Below are positions 1 through 8,683 of a stretch of DNA of 23,640 bases, in pieces (the stretch's first letter is position 1; each line of letters starts with the position of its first letter). Below the pieces are notes generated by a model. It was given only the letters and a program-made list of their open reading frames with translations. It did no database searches and had not been told where the DNA came from. This DNA comes from Physocladia obscura (taxonomy: Eukaryota; Chytridiomycota; Chytridiomycetes; Chytridiales; Chytriomycetaceae): contig JADGJH010000188.1 of the NCBI GenBank assembly GCA_027596945.1, positions 2,399-26,038 of the forward strand. The letters are read 5' to 3'. The translations under genes and the position numbers were made by a program.

Positions 1-748
1 ACATATTCAATTGTAACATTTGCTTTGTCCTTACTTTCGGTCAATAGTCCAAACCTGGTTTTATTTCCGCTTAAAAAAAAAAAAAAAAAAGACAAGTTCT
101 ATGTCAATTTGTTTTGTTTTTTTTCTTGTTTTTGTTTTTTATATTTACCCTCCTACCAAAGCATTTTTCAGATTAGCTTGAAAAACCGCATTGATTTTCA
201 ATTGACCGTTTTCGAATGATGCAATATTGAATTTGTACAAAGAATCAAGCGCTGTATTGAGGATTCTGAATTCCAATGTGAGAAAGATGGAGAGAAAATC
301 GAAAGAGTGTGTGACAAGATTCGATATTCGAAAACAAATCAAAATTATTGAGGCAGAAACTCTTTCACGGCATATGAATTCAATTGGCTTCGATTTCCCT
401 TCCGCTATTTACTAGGCAAAAACAAAAAACAAGTATTACGTTCTCTTTGATTCGAATATCCAGGCAGTTACGACATTCATATCCACAGAACCAACAAGGA
501 GCATGCGCATTATAATATGCTTGGAAAGCGGCTGTAATAGTCTGGAAGACTGAAATTTTAAAAACGACCAACAGTTTTGATGATAACAATCAAACAACGA
601 AACCTCAGCATTGCAAGACATGTTGCAGGCTGATGGTACAGCCGTGTGAGTGTAGTTTTGTCGAGAGTTTTGAGATGCTGTTTGCATGGAATGTTGGCTC
701 ACTTTTGGCTGGTTGACGCAAAAAACTCACCTCCAACACAGCCGACAT
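1..748 (-). CDS. TFB2: TFIIH core subunit TFB2/p52 (GTF2H4), N-terminal part, five exons, truncated by window edge
   Basis: TFB2 is the p52 subunit of TFIIH; it binds and stimulates the XPB/Ssl2 translocase in promoter opening and nucleotide-excision repair in the nucleus. Exons on minus: 748-731, 677-604, 541-440, 265-149 and 69-1 (continuing off the left edge). All junctions are GT-AG and keep frame, giving 126 complete residues. The start is the ATG at 748 (MSAVLE). Family landmarks follow in order: LYHQPATCLAMLR (residues 19-31), RLLQPLSKHIIMRML (31-45), an aromatic AW..F segment, then INAVFQANLKNALVGGG (89-105), which matches the hallmark N-F..NL..AL.GGG of p52. Intron 3 (439-266, 174 nt) is the longest intron seen in any gene here; another acceptor inside it would also stay in frame but would add a hydrophobic stretch unlike the family. 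Intron 4 (148-70) ends in an 18-T tract. The family call rests on recalled conservation, but the match extends across all five exons. Confidence 0.92.
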
Positions 749-1060
749 TTTCCAATTTTTCTGGTCTTGCCAAAAAGTCTACAAGATATTAACTCCACAT
801 TTATATTCTCAAGAAATAGCTTCTCGCATGGACAATCTTAAATAATGATTTCTCAAATTTTTTAAAAAGCATTGTATTTTGTCTGATTTCTCTGATTTAC
901 TTGAAAAGATTCACTTCCGCAATTCCTCAAAAAAAACAGGATACATATGCTGGTTCTCATAAATGTAGTGGATCAAAAGCTTTCTTTGTTTGACCATGTC
1001 TTAGCGCGAAGTTTTCTGGAAAATTTCAACCCCTTCGCTGGACTTGTACGATCTGCTGCT
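749..1060. promoter_or_regulatory. upstream region of TFB2
   Basis: Sequence between the TFB2 start codon and the CpG-poor block. It is AT-rich, keeps ordinary CpG frequency (for example around 1003-1050) and shows no recognisable coding exon on the minus strand. It probably carries the TFB2 promoter and 5' UTR, inferred from position only; I see no clear TATA box. Confidence 0.4.
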
Positions 1061-1205
1061 TAAGTCAAAAATGCCTTTTTCTCAATATTACCATGACCCA
1101 AATAAGAAAATCAGATTTAGAGATAACCAGATAGATTTTGAATCAACAGGAAACAAGAAGTTTTATTTCCCAAAAAATCCCTTGCAACTTTATCAACTTG
1201 TATAA
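1003..1205 (+). other. weak candidate coding segment, unidentified
   Basis: After an AG at 1001-1002 an open frame runs on plus to a TAA at 1203-1205, with an internal ATG at 1071. The translation is rich in charged and aromatic residues (for example FSQYYHDPNKKIRFRDNQ) and looks more protein-like than random AT-rich sequence. I could not find a convincing upstream exon or a family. It straddles the left edge of the CpG-poor block, so it may be the end of an eroded element gene or chance. Treat it as unproven. Confidence 0.2.
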
Positions 1206-3579
1206 AATTCTATGTTTCAGGGATCATTTCATTGCCATTAGACACAGCATTCATTTAGAATACCTTCTTTGCACAAAGAGCATAACTTAAATGAGCAAGT
1301 TCCTTGATTACGAGAATTATTAGTAATAACAAGAGAAGTTATTGTTAACATACCTTAAAATATGCCTTTCCACATGCTTTGTTACAAAACAAATATCCTG
1401 ACACTTGCTTCATGCCCTGTATGTCTGCTGAAATGTTACAGATGGAAATGTTTAAATCATCATTGCAAAAAGCTCATAATGATAAACCACATATTGTATA
1501 GTTTCTGGATAAATTTTATGCTGAAACTGGGGCTTGTTGCACTATTGGAGATGTTTTATGTGCTTACCTTTGCATATGGATAACATTTAGCAACAAGAAA
1601 ACAATGTTGCAAAAGAACGGAATCTGACTGTTCAAGATGGCATTGCAGCTCTGTGAAAAACACAACATCCTAAGCAGCTACAGCTGGCACTTATATTTTG
1701 ATAGCAATGGTGATGGCATTGAATTTAATGGCATGAATGCTTGGGGAACACATGATTAAGGTCGTGGTTTTTGCACTAGACACTAAATTTCTGGCCATTC
1801 TCTTGCTGTGAATGTGCTAGTTTTTACACACATTAGTACTGAATGTGGAGCAACTTTTAATGGATAGAATGCTTGGTTGACAGGTCTTGCAGTGTTTGCC
1901 TTTAAAATAGGTTAGTTGTGAAGATATGATCAATAAATACTATAAATATACTTTTACATTTATAATTTGCTATTTTAAAATATAATTTATTTTGCTTACT
2001 AACACATAATTCTGGCACAAATTGGCATACGCTGGCACACTTTTGCCCACCAAGTCAGACAATAGAATAACATATTCTGGCTTGAAATTCATTTCAGTGC
2101 ACCATAGTGCATCAAAGTTTTTTCAACTGGGTAATGAATTTGAGTTTACTTCAATAGATTCCTTCTATTCATTAAAAAATATAATTTAAATCACACATAT
2201 ACATATAAAATGTTGATTGATCATTGCAAAGAAGGCTTTACAATGCATGGAATGTGCTTTTGGATGAATGAGACTATGGCAGGAGGTGTCTGCATAAGTT
2301 ATCACTATGTAATAATAAATCTCTTTATTCACACAAAAGCCTTTCATTTTCACTTCAATTTGTTCAAAGTCTTGTTGTTGGTTGCAAAGATAAACAACTT
2401 TTCATTGTTTTTATTTTGAAATTGAATGAATTCCATTTTCAATTTTGTTCAATTGACAAATTTGTTCAATTGGCAAATGAAAATAAAAGGATCATTGAAA
2501 TAGTAGCATTGAAAATGAAGAATTTAGAAGTACCTTTAGAAAACTGCCACATCATCCCATTCATGTGATTTTTAACATTTTTCTAAGGAAAAAATAGGTA
2601 AATGCACTATAAATAGTGAAACACATAGCAGCACTACAAAATCATCTAAAAATTGATATTTGTAGGTCTGAAAACTCTCTCCTAATGGCTTCCAACTCTA
2701 CTCAACACAAAAGCACTCTTTTAAAAGACAATTGACCTGGACATGACATGATTTCACTTCACAAAGCTTTCAAACAAACAAAAAAAAAGAACTTCAGTGG
2801 CATAATATTTTTTGATTTGAGCATGCATTGGTGTAAAGTTGAGCTTTATCCTCAGTCTAAATCTTTGTTATCCTTCTTTCAACTTGATTTCAACATTGGA
2901 ATGCATCCAGTAGCTTCAGTAGCTGCTGTGGCCTTTCCTGTTCTGGCAGCATATATAACAGTTGGACAACTTGTTGCAATCTCCATTTATGATTGTGCAT
3001 AGTAAGGGTTTTTAGCAAGAATTTTCTTTTCTTTATTCTAGATTTTGATTGTTCAAAATCCTCAATCACAAAAATTCCAAAAACAGTCTTCAAATAAATC
3101 TTGTATTTTCCTCCCCATACAAAACTTTCTTGTATTAATACAAAAACTACTGCTTAATGATAGAAATTGTGAGTCTGCTGCTTTGTTCTTTACTTTTTAA
3201 GCAAATTAAGCAATTTCTTTCAATAAAGAGTGAATTCATCTTTCAATACAGCTTGAATCTTTTACACTTAAACACAATTGCCCAAAAAACTGACTGAATG
3301 TAACTCTTGAACTGTGGAAATACCATGAATCTAAAAATTGTAGCTCATGTATTTCATATGAATATAATCTTGATTGCTGGCTGCACCTTTCTGAAAGAAA
3401 TGAAACAGCCATTGTTCTACTTGGTGAAGTATTTTCAGCTTATGGCATGTTTCATGTCTCATAGCACATTAATGCATCTGAAAAGGTCATTGCAATTTGT
3501 TTTCTCTACTCTGTTGGTAGACCTCAGGATCTGCTCACACACAATTGCAAATCATGTGAACTGCAAAAACACTTTCTGA
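1206..3579. other. no recognisable gene; AT-rich, CpG-poor sequence
   Basis: All frames on both strands are broken by stops, and the open stretches (longest 90 codons, at 3307-3579 plus) resemble no family I know. Composition is that of the surrounding mobile-element block. The 1921-1990 stretch is almost pure A/T. A 17-bp tandem duplication lies at 2444-2477. The stretch at 3307-3579 may belong to the unidentified plus-strand relic that starts just after it. Confidence 0.6.
2444..2477. repeat. tandem duplication of a 17-bp palindromic unit
   Basis: Two adjacent 17-bp copies (2444-2460 and 2461-2477) differ at one base. Each copy is itself nearly palindromic around TCAATTG. No function can be inferred; it may be replication slippage or a small hairpin site within the mobile-element block. 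Confidence 0.75.
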
Positions 3580-4300
3580 AGAAGCTTCTGTTGCTGATGT
3601 CAAAACATTCATTACTGACATCTCTGACTTGGCAATTTGCTCAAATGAAGCTGGACATCAGAATTTTCTTGAGCTACTTGTCTCAAAACTCACCATCCAT
3701 GCATTGTCTCTCATATTGCTCTTTGAATTTCACAAAATAGTTCTGATTCATTCCAACCAACACTTGTCACTGGCATTCCACTTCTCTCTGGTGACATAAT
3801 TAGTATGCATCCTGGACCAATTAACTATGGTACTCCTGTTGTGACTTTCATTGTCACCCTACAGAATGCTAAGTACCAATATGTAGCTCAGACAAAAAAT
3901 CATTGGTAAAACCAACAAAACTTCTATCAGTAAAACTGGACAAAAATGTGTGCCATCATAGCCCTGGCAATCATTGAAATTCTGAGGGCCATGTTCAAAA
4001 GAAATATGGTCTTAAACCCAAGCGCACTGGTTCTGGAAATGCTACCCAGAATTCCACTTGCTGCCCCATCTGTGGAAAATATGCTCATACTAAGCTCTGT
4101 GATAGTCCTGTCACTCAAGATAACACTTCAGAAGCATATTGCAATAACTGCCAAGAGCAGGGAAAAAATACCTCTGCTATTACTGAATTACTATTCTCAG
4201 ATGAAGAGATGGGTGAGGCTGAAAGGATTAACATATTTTCATATTCTGCCAGGCATAAAGGCAAGGTAAGAGCTGTTGCCTTTCAGGTAAAATCTATTTT
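3580..4300 (+). pseudogene. broken Cys-rich protein relic with a zinc-knuckle-like motif, family unknown
   Basis: Several plus-strand frames in succession give protein-like sequence interrupted by stops and frameshifts. From 3580 comes a frame reading SVADVKTFITDISDLAICSN. Around 3740-3909 another frame contains LLSGDIISMHPGPI (3781-3822). From about 3993 a third frame runs to 4266 and beyond with CPICGKYAHTKLC (4062-4100), that is CX2CX4HX3C, one residue short of a retroelement-type CCHC zinc knuckle, followed by a second CX2C pair (YCNNC) and an acidic stretch. This looks like a nucleic-acid-binding protein of a mobile element. I cannot name the element class. It lies upstream of and collinear with the relic at 4440-5195 and may be the same gene. 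Confidence 0.45.
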
Positions 4301-4361
4301 AAAACAGCACCCACATACTACTTGCATACTGTGTAAATGCTGTAGGAATAAATAAATTTAA

Positions 4362-4381
4362 GTTTTAAGAGGTTTTAAGAG
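4362..4381. repeat. perfect 10-bp tandem duplication
   Basis: The decamer GTTTTAAGAG occurs twice head to tail (4362-4371, 4372-4381), between the two plus-strand relic segments. It is probably slippage; no function is apparent. Confidence 0.8.
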
Positions 4382-4439
4382 TGGAAACTAAAAATTGTAA
4401 ATGTAGTCAAGACTGAAGGTGTTGTTGGTTCAGTCACTA

Positions 4440-5195
4440 TGTATTTACTATAGAGGTATTTGGTTTATATGCTGCTGACATCAAAGGTGACAATACAATT
4501 AATTTTGTTACTTTTGAAGAATTTAATATCAAGGTGCTGAAGACTGCTATTATTTTGTTGCTTCAACACCATTATATTCCAGTGTATTATCAGATGCCTC
4601 CAAATTACAATTATTATATTACAAGTTTCCCACCCAATATCTCATGTCTGCATTAGTTTTCATTTGAAATTCCAAAAGCATACAGACTAATGCTGCAGCT
4701 ATCAATCAAGGGATAAAAAAAATAAAAAAGAGGACAGAATGGTGAATGTGATTGTGTGGAGGAGGATAATTTTAAAGAGGTTGTGCAAAGAATCTGGAAT
4801 ATAGCAAAACAAAACAGCAGTTCTCACAGATAGCAAATATATGCTTGACAAATCTGAAGCCACAGCTGAAAAGTTTGGCATCTTTGTGGAATTGGAAAAT
4901 GGGAACAGCAAATACTCATATAGCAATGGTGAGCCTTTCTTATATACTGCTAATAAATTTAATCTTCAGTCTTGACAATCCAGTTGACCACTTTGATGTA
5001 CCAAACAAAGCACAAATAAGCAAAATCATTAATCAACTGTGTTTTGCTCATCCAAATTGTTCTGCCAAACACTTTATCTGGCATGAATGGGCAAATTCCT
5101 TGGCACAATCAACGCCACTACATCAAATGGATACTGCAATTTCTCCAGAACCTCTGCAAAGTATTCAGTTTCTTTTTAATGAAGACACTGGATGA
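4440..5195 (+). pseudogene. broken coding relic, probable C-terminal part of the unidentified plus-strand element protein
   Basis: Protein-like sequence continues on plus through frameshifts. A frame near 4450-4560 includes GLYAADIKGDNTINFVTFEE. A frame from about 4820 gives TDSKYMLDKSEATAEKFGIF and runs to a stop near 4974. It is continued, after a one-frame shift, by DNPVDHFDVPNKAQISKIIN and a Trp/His-rich segment (HFIWHEWANSL) that stays open to a TGA at 5193-5195. Amino-acid composition is balanced, unlike the AT-driven shadows around it. No family is recognised. The end faces the transposase relic tail to tail, with the inverted repeat 5358-5553 between them. Confidence 0.4.
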
Positions 5196-5357
5196 GAAAA
5201 AGGTTTGCAATTTTTCAGTTTTTCAGATGGAAGAGGAGTTTTAAAAGCTTGATAGCAGATCACATGTTGAAGGTAGAATTTGTATTTTATTTTAAGATTT
5301 TGTCTCACAGAAAAGAAATCAAAGCCCTTTTTAAATCATCGGATTTGAAATTCAAAT

Positions 5358-5553
5358 CCATTTCATTTCAGATTCATTTTGAAATTCATCTCTTTGGATT
5401 GGAACAAAGTCATTTGACATATGTGTTTTGTCTTAGAAATCATTTTCTTTTGCAAAAAATAATTTAAAATTAACATGATTTCTAAAACAAAAAACATATG
5501 TCAGATGAGTTTGTTCAAATCCAAAAAGATGAATTTCAAAGACTGTGAAATGG
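5358..5553. repeat. long imperfect inverted repeat (hairpin), 62-bp arms with 33-nt spacer
   Basis: The left arm 5381-5442 and the reverse complement of 5476-5537 agree at roughly 55 of 62 positions, without gaps. Pairing resumes further out after a few unpaired bases (CCATTTCA at 5358-5365 against TGAAATGG at 5546-5553). The spacer is 5443-5475. A separate 19-bp palindrome (GGATTTGAAATTCAAATCC, 5341-5359) abuts the left side. It could be a small foldback or MITE-like insertion, or a structure belonging to the host element between its two convergent genes. No target duplication was recognised. Confidence 0.85.
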
Positions 5554-5642
5554 GTGAATAATTATATGTGTTATCAACAGCTAGTCAGAAATTGTTGGTA
5601 ACACATTGTGTAATTGTTATTTATTACATCCAGTTGTTTTTT

Positions 5643-6600
5643 TTATTGACTTGTCATTGTCTCTGGTTTTTTCAATATGTTGGCTAATACTTTTGTAACT
5701 ACTTTCACACAATGTTGGGATCTTTCCTTGTTAGTCTTGGCCTTTGACACAAATGAATTCACCCAATCTTTGTTTGTGGTCAGTTCATAACTATCTATGG
5801 AACTGTCATGCAAATGTCAAGTGAGTGTACATCTCCTCTATTCAGTTTAAGAACCTTTAAAACCCAGTCCTTCAATCAAATGCTGGATCACTGTAGATTA
5901 TGTATTGGCACCATTGAAGTTGAGTGCATCTGAAAAAATGTCTTGCAAGCAGCTTTTACAAAGAAGATAGGGATCATGGCATGAACCAGGCTGTGGTTCA
6001 TGTAGAAGAGCAATAATTCTATCTAGGCAACTTATTGATTAAAACTTCTCACTGTATTTGTGCTTGTGACCATTGTAAGCTTGTTTTTGTACACTGTGCC
6101 CTGGACAGCAAATACCTTGAACTGTGCAATCTGGATTCCCAATATAGTCCTGTAAAGGTGCACCTTTTGCACAATATGCATCAGCAAATTGAATCAACTT
6201 TTCTTCAATCAGTTGATGCACATCCCAATCCAGTAGACCTTTAAACTGGCCATCAATATGAAACAGTGCCACATTAAAAACATATTCCAATTCTTCTTTG
6301 CCCAAACTCTTTCAGAAGGTCTCCAAGCCAGTTTGGATGTGATATACAAATCGAGAGTACTTCCAAGGCTAGAGCCTTATGGCCAGCGTCTGTAACAATG
6401 ACACATGAGAACTCAAGCTCAACCACAAGATCTTAGATGGCTTGCTTGTCAAACTGGAACTTGAATTCACAGGTGTTGTCATCCAAACTGTTGAACTAAA
6501 AATGCTCCTTTGGTATCTAAATGGCTTTTGAGTCTGGAATCACCAACTGGCATGCCATGATGCCAACAATAAGCTACAGAAGCTGCAGACAGTGTCTTTT
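5643..6600 (-). pseudogene. broken PIF/Harbinger-like (DDE_Tnp_4 / HARBI1-type) transposase
   Basis: Conceptual translation on minus follows this family over most of its length, through frameshifts and stops. From about 6570: two stops, then SLDDNTCEFKFQF and a helix-rich segment, another stop, then VELEFSCVIVTDAGHKALA (about 6370-6430) and LGDLLKEFGQRR. After a frameshift near 6300 comes VFNVALFHIDGQFKGLLDWD, then FADAYCAKGAPLQDYIGNPD (the family's first catalytic Asp region, where ..DGT reads PDCT), CTVQGICCPGH and YNGHKHKYSEKF. A TAA sits at 6041-6039 where the family has a sense codon; the same frame continues with ALLHEPQPGSCHDPYLL. A further frameshift near 5898 leads to IYSDPAF, the second Asp region. 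A loosely similar tail ends at 5643. The third catalytic acidic residue was not identified. The gene is certainly inactive. The family is inferred from remembered motifs. Confidence 0.8.
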
Positions 6601-6961
6601 TCTTTGCATGATGGCTTCAAGAGATTAGTGCCAACATTTCCAGAATTTCATAACAGTAAAATCAAAATCCTCATTGTGATTTTTTCAAAAGGAAGTCCTG
6701 GCAGCAAAACCTCTCTAATTACTTTCACCAAAGTGAAAATTAGCCTCAGTGAGGCTCTCAAGAAATTTTTAATTTTAATTATAATTTGTTTTCTTTGTTG
6801 GTTTGTAGCCATTTTTGTCAATGTTAAAACTTTTACTGTTTTTGTATGGTGCCACACTAAACAGAGATACCTATTCACTTTTTCCATATTTGTGAAACAG
6901 TGAATACAACTTTCCCTGCAGAGTGTTTCATGGACAATTTGTTTTACCACCACTACTCATT
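6601..6961. other. end of the CpG-poor block, no supported gene
   Basis: No CG dinucleotide is seen here. A minus-strand open frame (6953-6648) reads into the transposase relic region and could include its eroded N-terminal part, but I see no motif that proves it. A small hairpin (ATTCAC near 6872, GTGAAT at 6900-6905) lies close to the right edge. Beyond 6960 the composition switches to that of the host genes. Confidence 0.45.
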
Positions 6962-6967
6962 TTTATT
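6962..6967 (-). terminator. AATAAA polyadenylation signal of the RAD60-like gene
   Basis: AATAAA on minus, starting only three bases after the TAA at 6973-6971. Its position implies a very short 3' UTR that ends at or inside the edge of the mobile-element block. Confidence 0.5.
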
Positions 6968-6970
6968 GTA

Positions 6971-8542
6971 TTAATATTTTACATCAATCATGTCATCATC
7001 TTCGATTCCACAGTCCTCAACTGTTGCGTCGGCGTCCAAAGTTTCATGATCAAACTCTAGACGCATTTTGGCTGAAACAACCCCAGATTTTTTCAGATAA
7101 GCATTAATCATTGAACCAACAGTTGTTGACTTCCGTTTTAAAAATCAGCATTCAAATCCTAAAAAAGAGGAAGAAAACAAAAGTCACCTTCTTTACTCTC
7201 ATTTTTAATTCGGCGCCAGTCTTATCTCTTAAAACCACCGTCAACACATCATCGGCATCGACAGCTTGACTTGATACTGCGGCCGAACCGACAATAGTAC
7301 TACCAGCATTTCCAGTTCCAGAACCATCCTCACTTTTGTCCGCAAACTCGCTCATGTTGCGCTCAAATTCCACATTTCGTACTCTGACCATCTCTTCGTG
7401 GTGTTCATGAGTATACACATCAATTTTTACGTTTTCGTCAGGATTGTGAAAAGCCTTTATTGTCGCAACTGTAGATAAAGGAAGGAGCTTGGAATATATG
7501 GGTATTTTTTTACTTCACAAGTTGAAGAAAATATAATGAAATTAAAATATAACTAAGGAACCTTGATTGAGTGGCAGAAAAAGACATAAGATTCGGGATT
7601 TCCACCTTCACGCTCACAAATTTTATCCATGATACTTTTGAGCAAATGACTTGGAAGAACCTGAAACTTGAGCTTTGTTTTCGGAGTAGTCTGGGACTCT
7701 TTTGACCACACTCTAACAATGATTGAAATCGGATCTTCTACTTGATTATGAATCGGTCGAGCGTCAAGGGCATGTTGATTGTGCTCTGAAATCGGATTTT
7801 CAATCGAGGGAGAATTTCGAGTAACACCAGTATTTTCGAGTGGTACCGATTGCTTTTTCGGTGATGAAGATAGTTTGCGCATTTTTTGTTGAGCTTGTTT
7901 TAAAAGTAGTTTCTCTTGTTCAAGTTTTTGTCTGAAATAAAAAAATTAACAGCATAAACAAAAGAAAGCAAAAATTGAAGAATAGTACTATAGATGGGTA
8001 AACTATTCACCTCGCAGCATCGACATGACTTTGACGGACAACAAACGCGTCGGCGGATTTATCAACGCCAAGAATTTTGTCGTCCTCATCTTCATCATCC
8101 AAAAATATTGTGCTAGTTGTATGAGAACCATATAATTTTGTACCTCTAGGTGTGCTTTCAAGATTTAATTTCTTTCGTTTGCTCGAAGTGGGTTCAGAAC
8201 CAGAATCTGAGTCGGAACTGGGAAAAATTAACATACAACCAAATATCTTCGATTATTAGCAAAAAAAAAATGTGGATAATCTTGGTCAGGCGCTCACCTT
8301 AATTCGCAATCCGAAAGCGAATACGTTTTACTCTTACTTTTTGAGATATTTTTCTTTGTAGTAGCAGACGAGGAAACAAGACTGGAGCCAGAAATACGGG
8401 CGAACTTGCTGGTTTTTGGCTTAGAATTGTTTTGCTGAAGTTTGCTTGGTGTTTGAGACTTCAGCTTTGGCTTTAGTTTTGGTTTTGTGTTTGTACTCAA
8501 GTCAAACACTGAAAATTCGTCGTCGCTGGTGGTGGATGTCAT
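6971..8542 (-). CDS. RAD60/ESC2/NIP45-family protein with two C-terminal SUMO-like domains
   Basis: This family acts in the nucleus with the SUMO pathway (SUMO-like domain 2 binds Ubc9) and with Smc5/6 in recombination and replication-fork repair. Exons on minus: 8542-8298, 8217-8011, 7931-7562, 7487-7188 and 7129-6971, coding for 426 residues, close to the 400-460 usual for the family. Order: a Ser/Lys-rich disordered N-terminus; a SUMO-interaction-like motif (TIFLDDEDEDD, about residue 125); a charged helix (RQKLEQEKLLLKQ, 151-163); SUMO-like domain 1 (about 218-308) split by intron 3; a Gly/Ser linker; SUMO-like domain 2 (355-426) with MRVKKSTTVGSMINAYLKKS and the diagnostic FDHETLDADATVEDCGIEDD, ending DMIDVKY without a diglycine. 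The start at 8542 is chosen because the longer frame from 8701 overlaps the TIM22 start. Intron 3 (7561-7488, donor GTTCCT) and intron 4 (7187-7130, acceptor AAG) are weak sites, forced by frame and by domain continuity. Which of RAD60, ESC2 or NIP45 is the true orthologue cannot be settled here. Confidence 0.88.
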
Positions 8543-8683
8543 TCCAGTGCGCGCTGCAGTATATCTATGCTGTGCTGCTTTGGGCGCAATGTACTGTGTT
8601 ATGCTATGCTGTGCGCGTTCAGGTGCTTTGGTTGTTGGATTGCCTTCACTTTGAATGTTTATCTTTTTGCTTTTTTCCTTTGA
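8543..8683. promoter_or_regulatory. 141-bp bidirectional promoter between the RAD60-like gene and TIM22
   Basis: The two start codons (8542 minus, 8684 plus) are divergent and only 141 bp apart, so both promoters and 5' UTRs must fit or overlap here. The first half is GC-richer (TGTGCTGCTTTGGGCGCAATG), and a T-rich run (about 8661-8680) immediately precedes the TIM22 ATG. No classical TATA box stands out. Confidence 0.6.

Larger units (their letters stand above)
1060..6960. mobile_element. CpG-depleted block of decayed transposable-element sequence
   Basis: Reading by eye I count only about ten CG dinucleotides in these 5.9 kb, while TG and CA are abundant; the host genes on both sides have frequent CG. 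The block contains a broken DDE transposase (minus), an unidentified Cys-rich coding relic (plus) and a long inverted repeat. No open frame is longer than about 120 codons. This fits one element, or a nest of elements, that was cytosine-methylated and lost CpG by deamination. I could not define terminal inverted repeats or a target-site duplication, so the edges come from composition alone, give or take about 100 bp. Confidence 0.7.

Noticed and set aside
145..342. 65-codon open frame on minus starting at 342
   Set aside because: Its second half is TFB2 exon 4, but the first half (342-266) is best read as intron: it would add a hydrophobic segment foreign to p52, and AATTCAG at 266 is a good acceptor in the right phase.
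436..702. 88-codon open frame on minus
   Set aside because: It reads through the third TFB2 intron-exon region; the true gene uses the exons 677-604 and 541-440 with an intron between them, and only the right-hand part of this frame is the real one.
3307..3579. 90-codon plus-strand open frame as an independent gene
   Set aside because: No motif or family, biased composition, and located in the CpG-poor relic block; at most an eroded upstream part of the neighbouring relic.
1060..6960. Terminal inverted repeats and target duplication delimiting one element
   Set aside because: I compared the two edges by eye and found no convincing match; the limits given rest only on composition.
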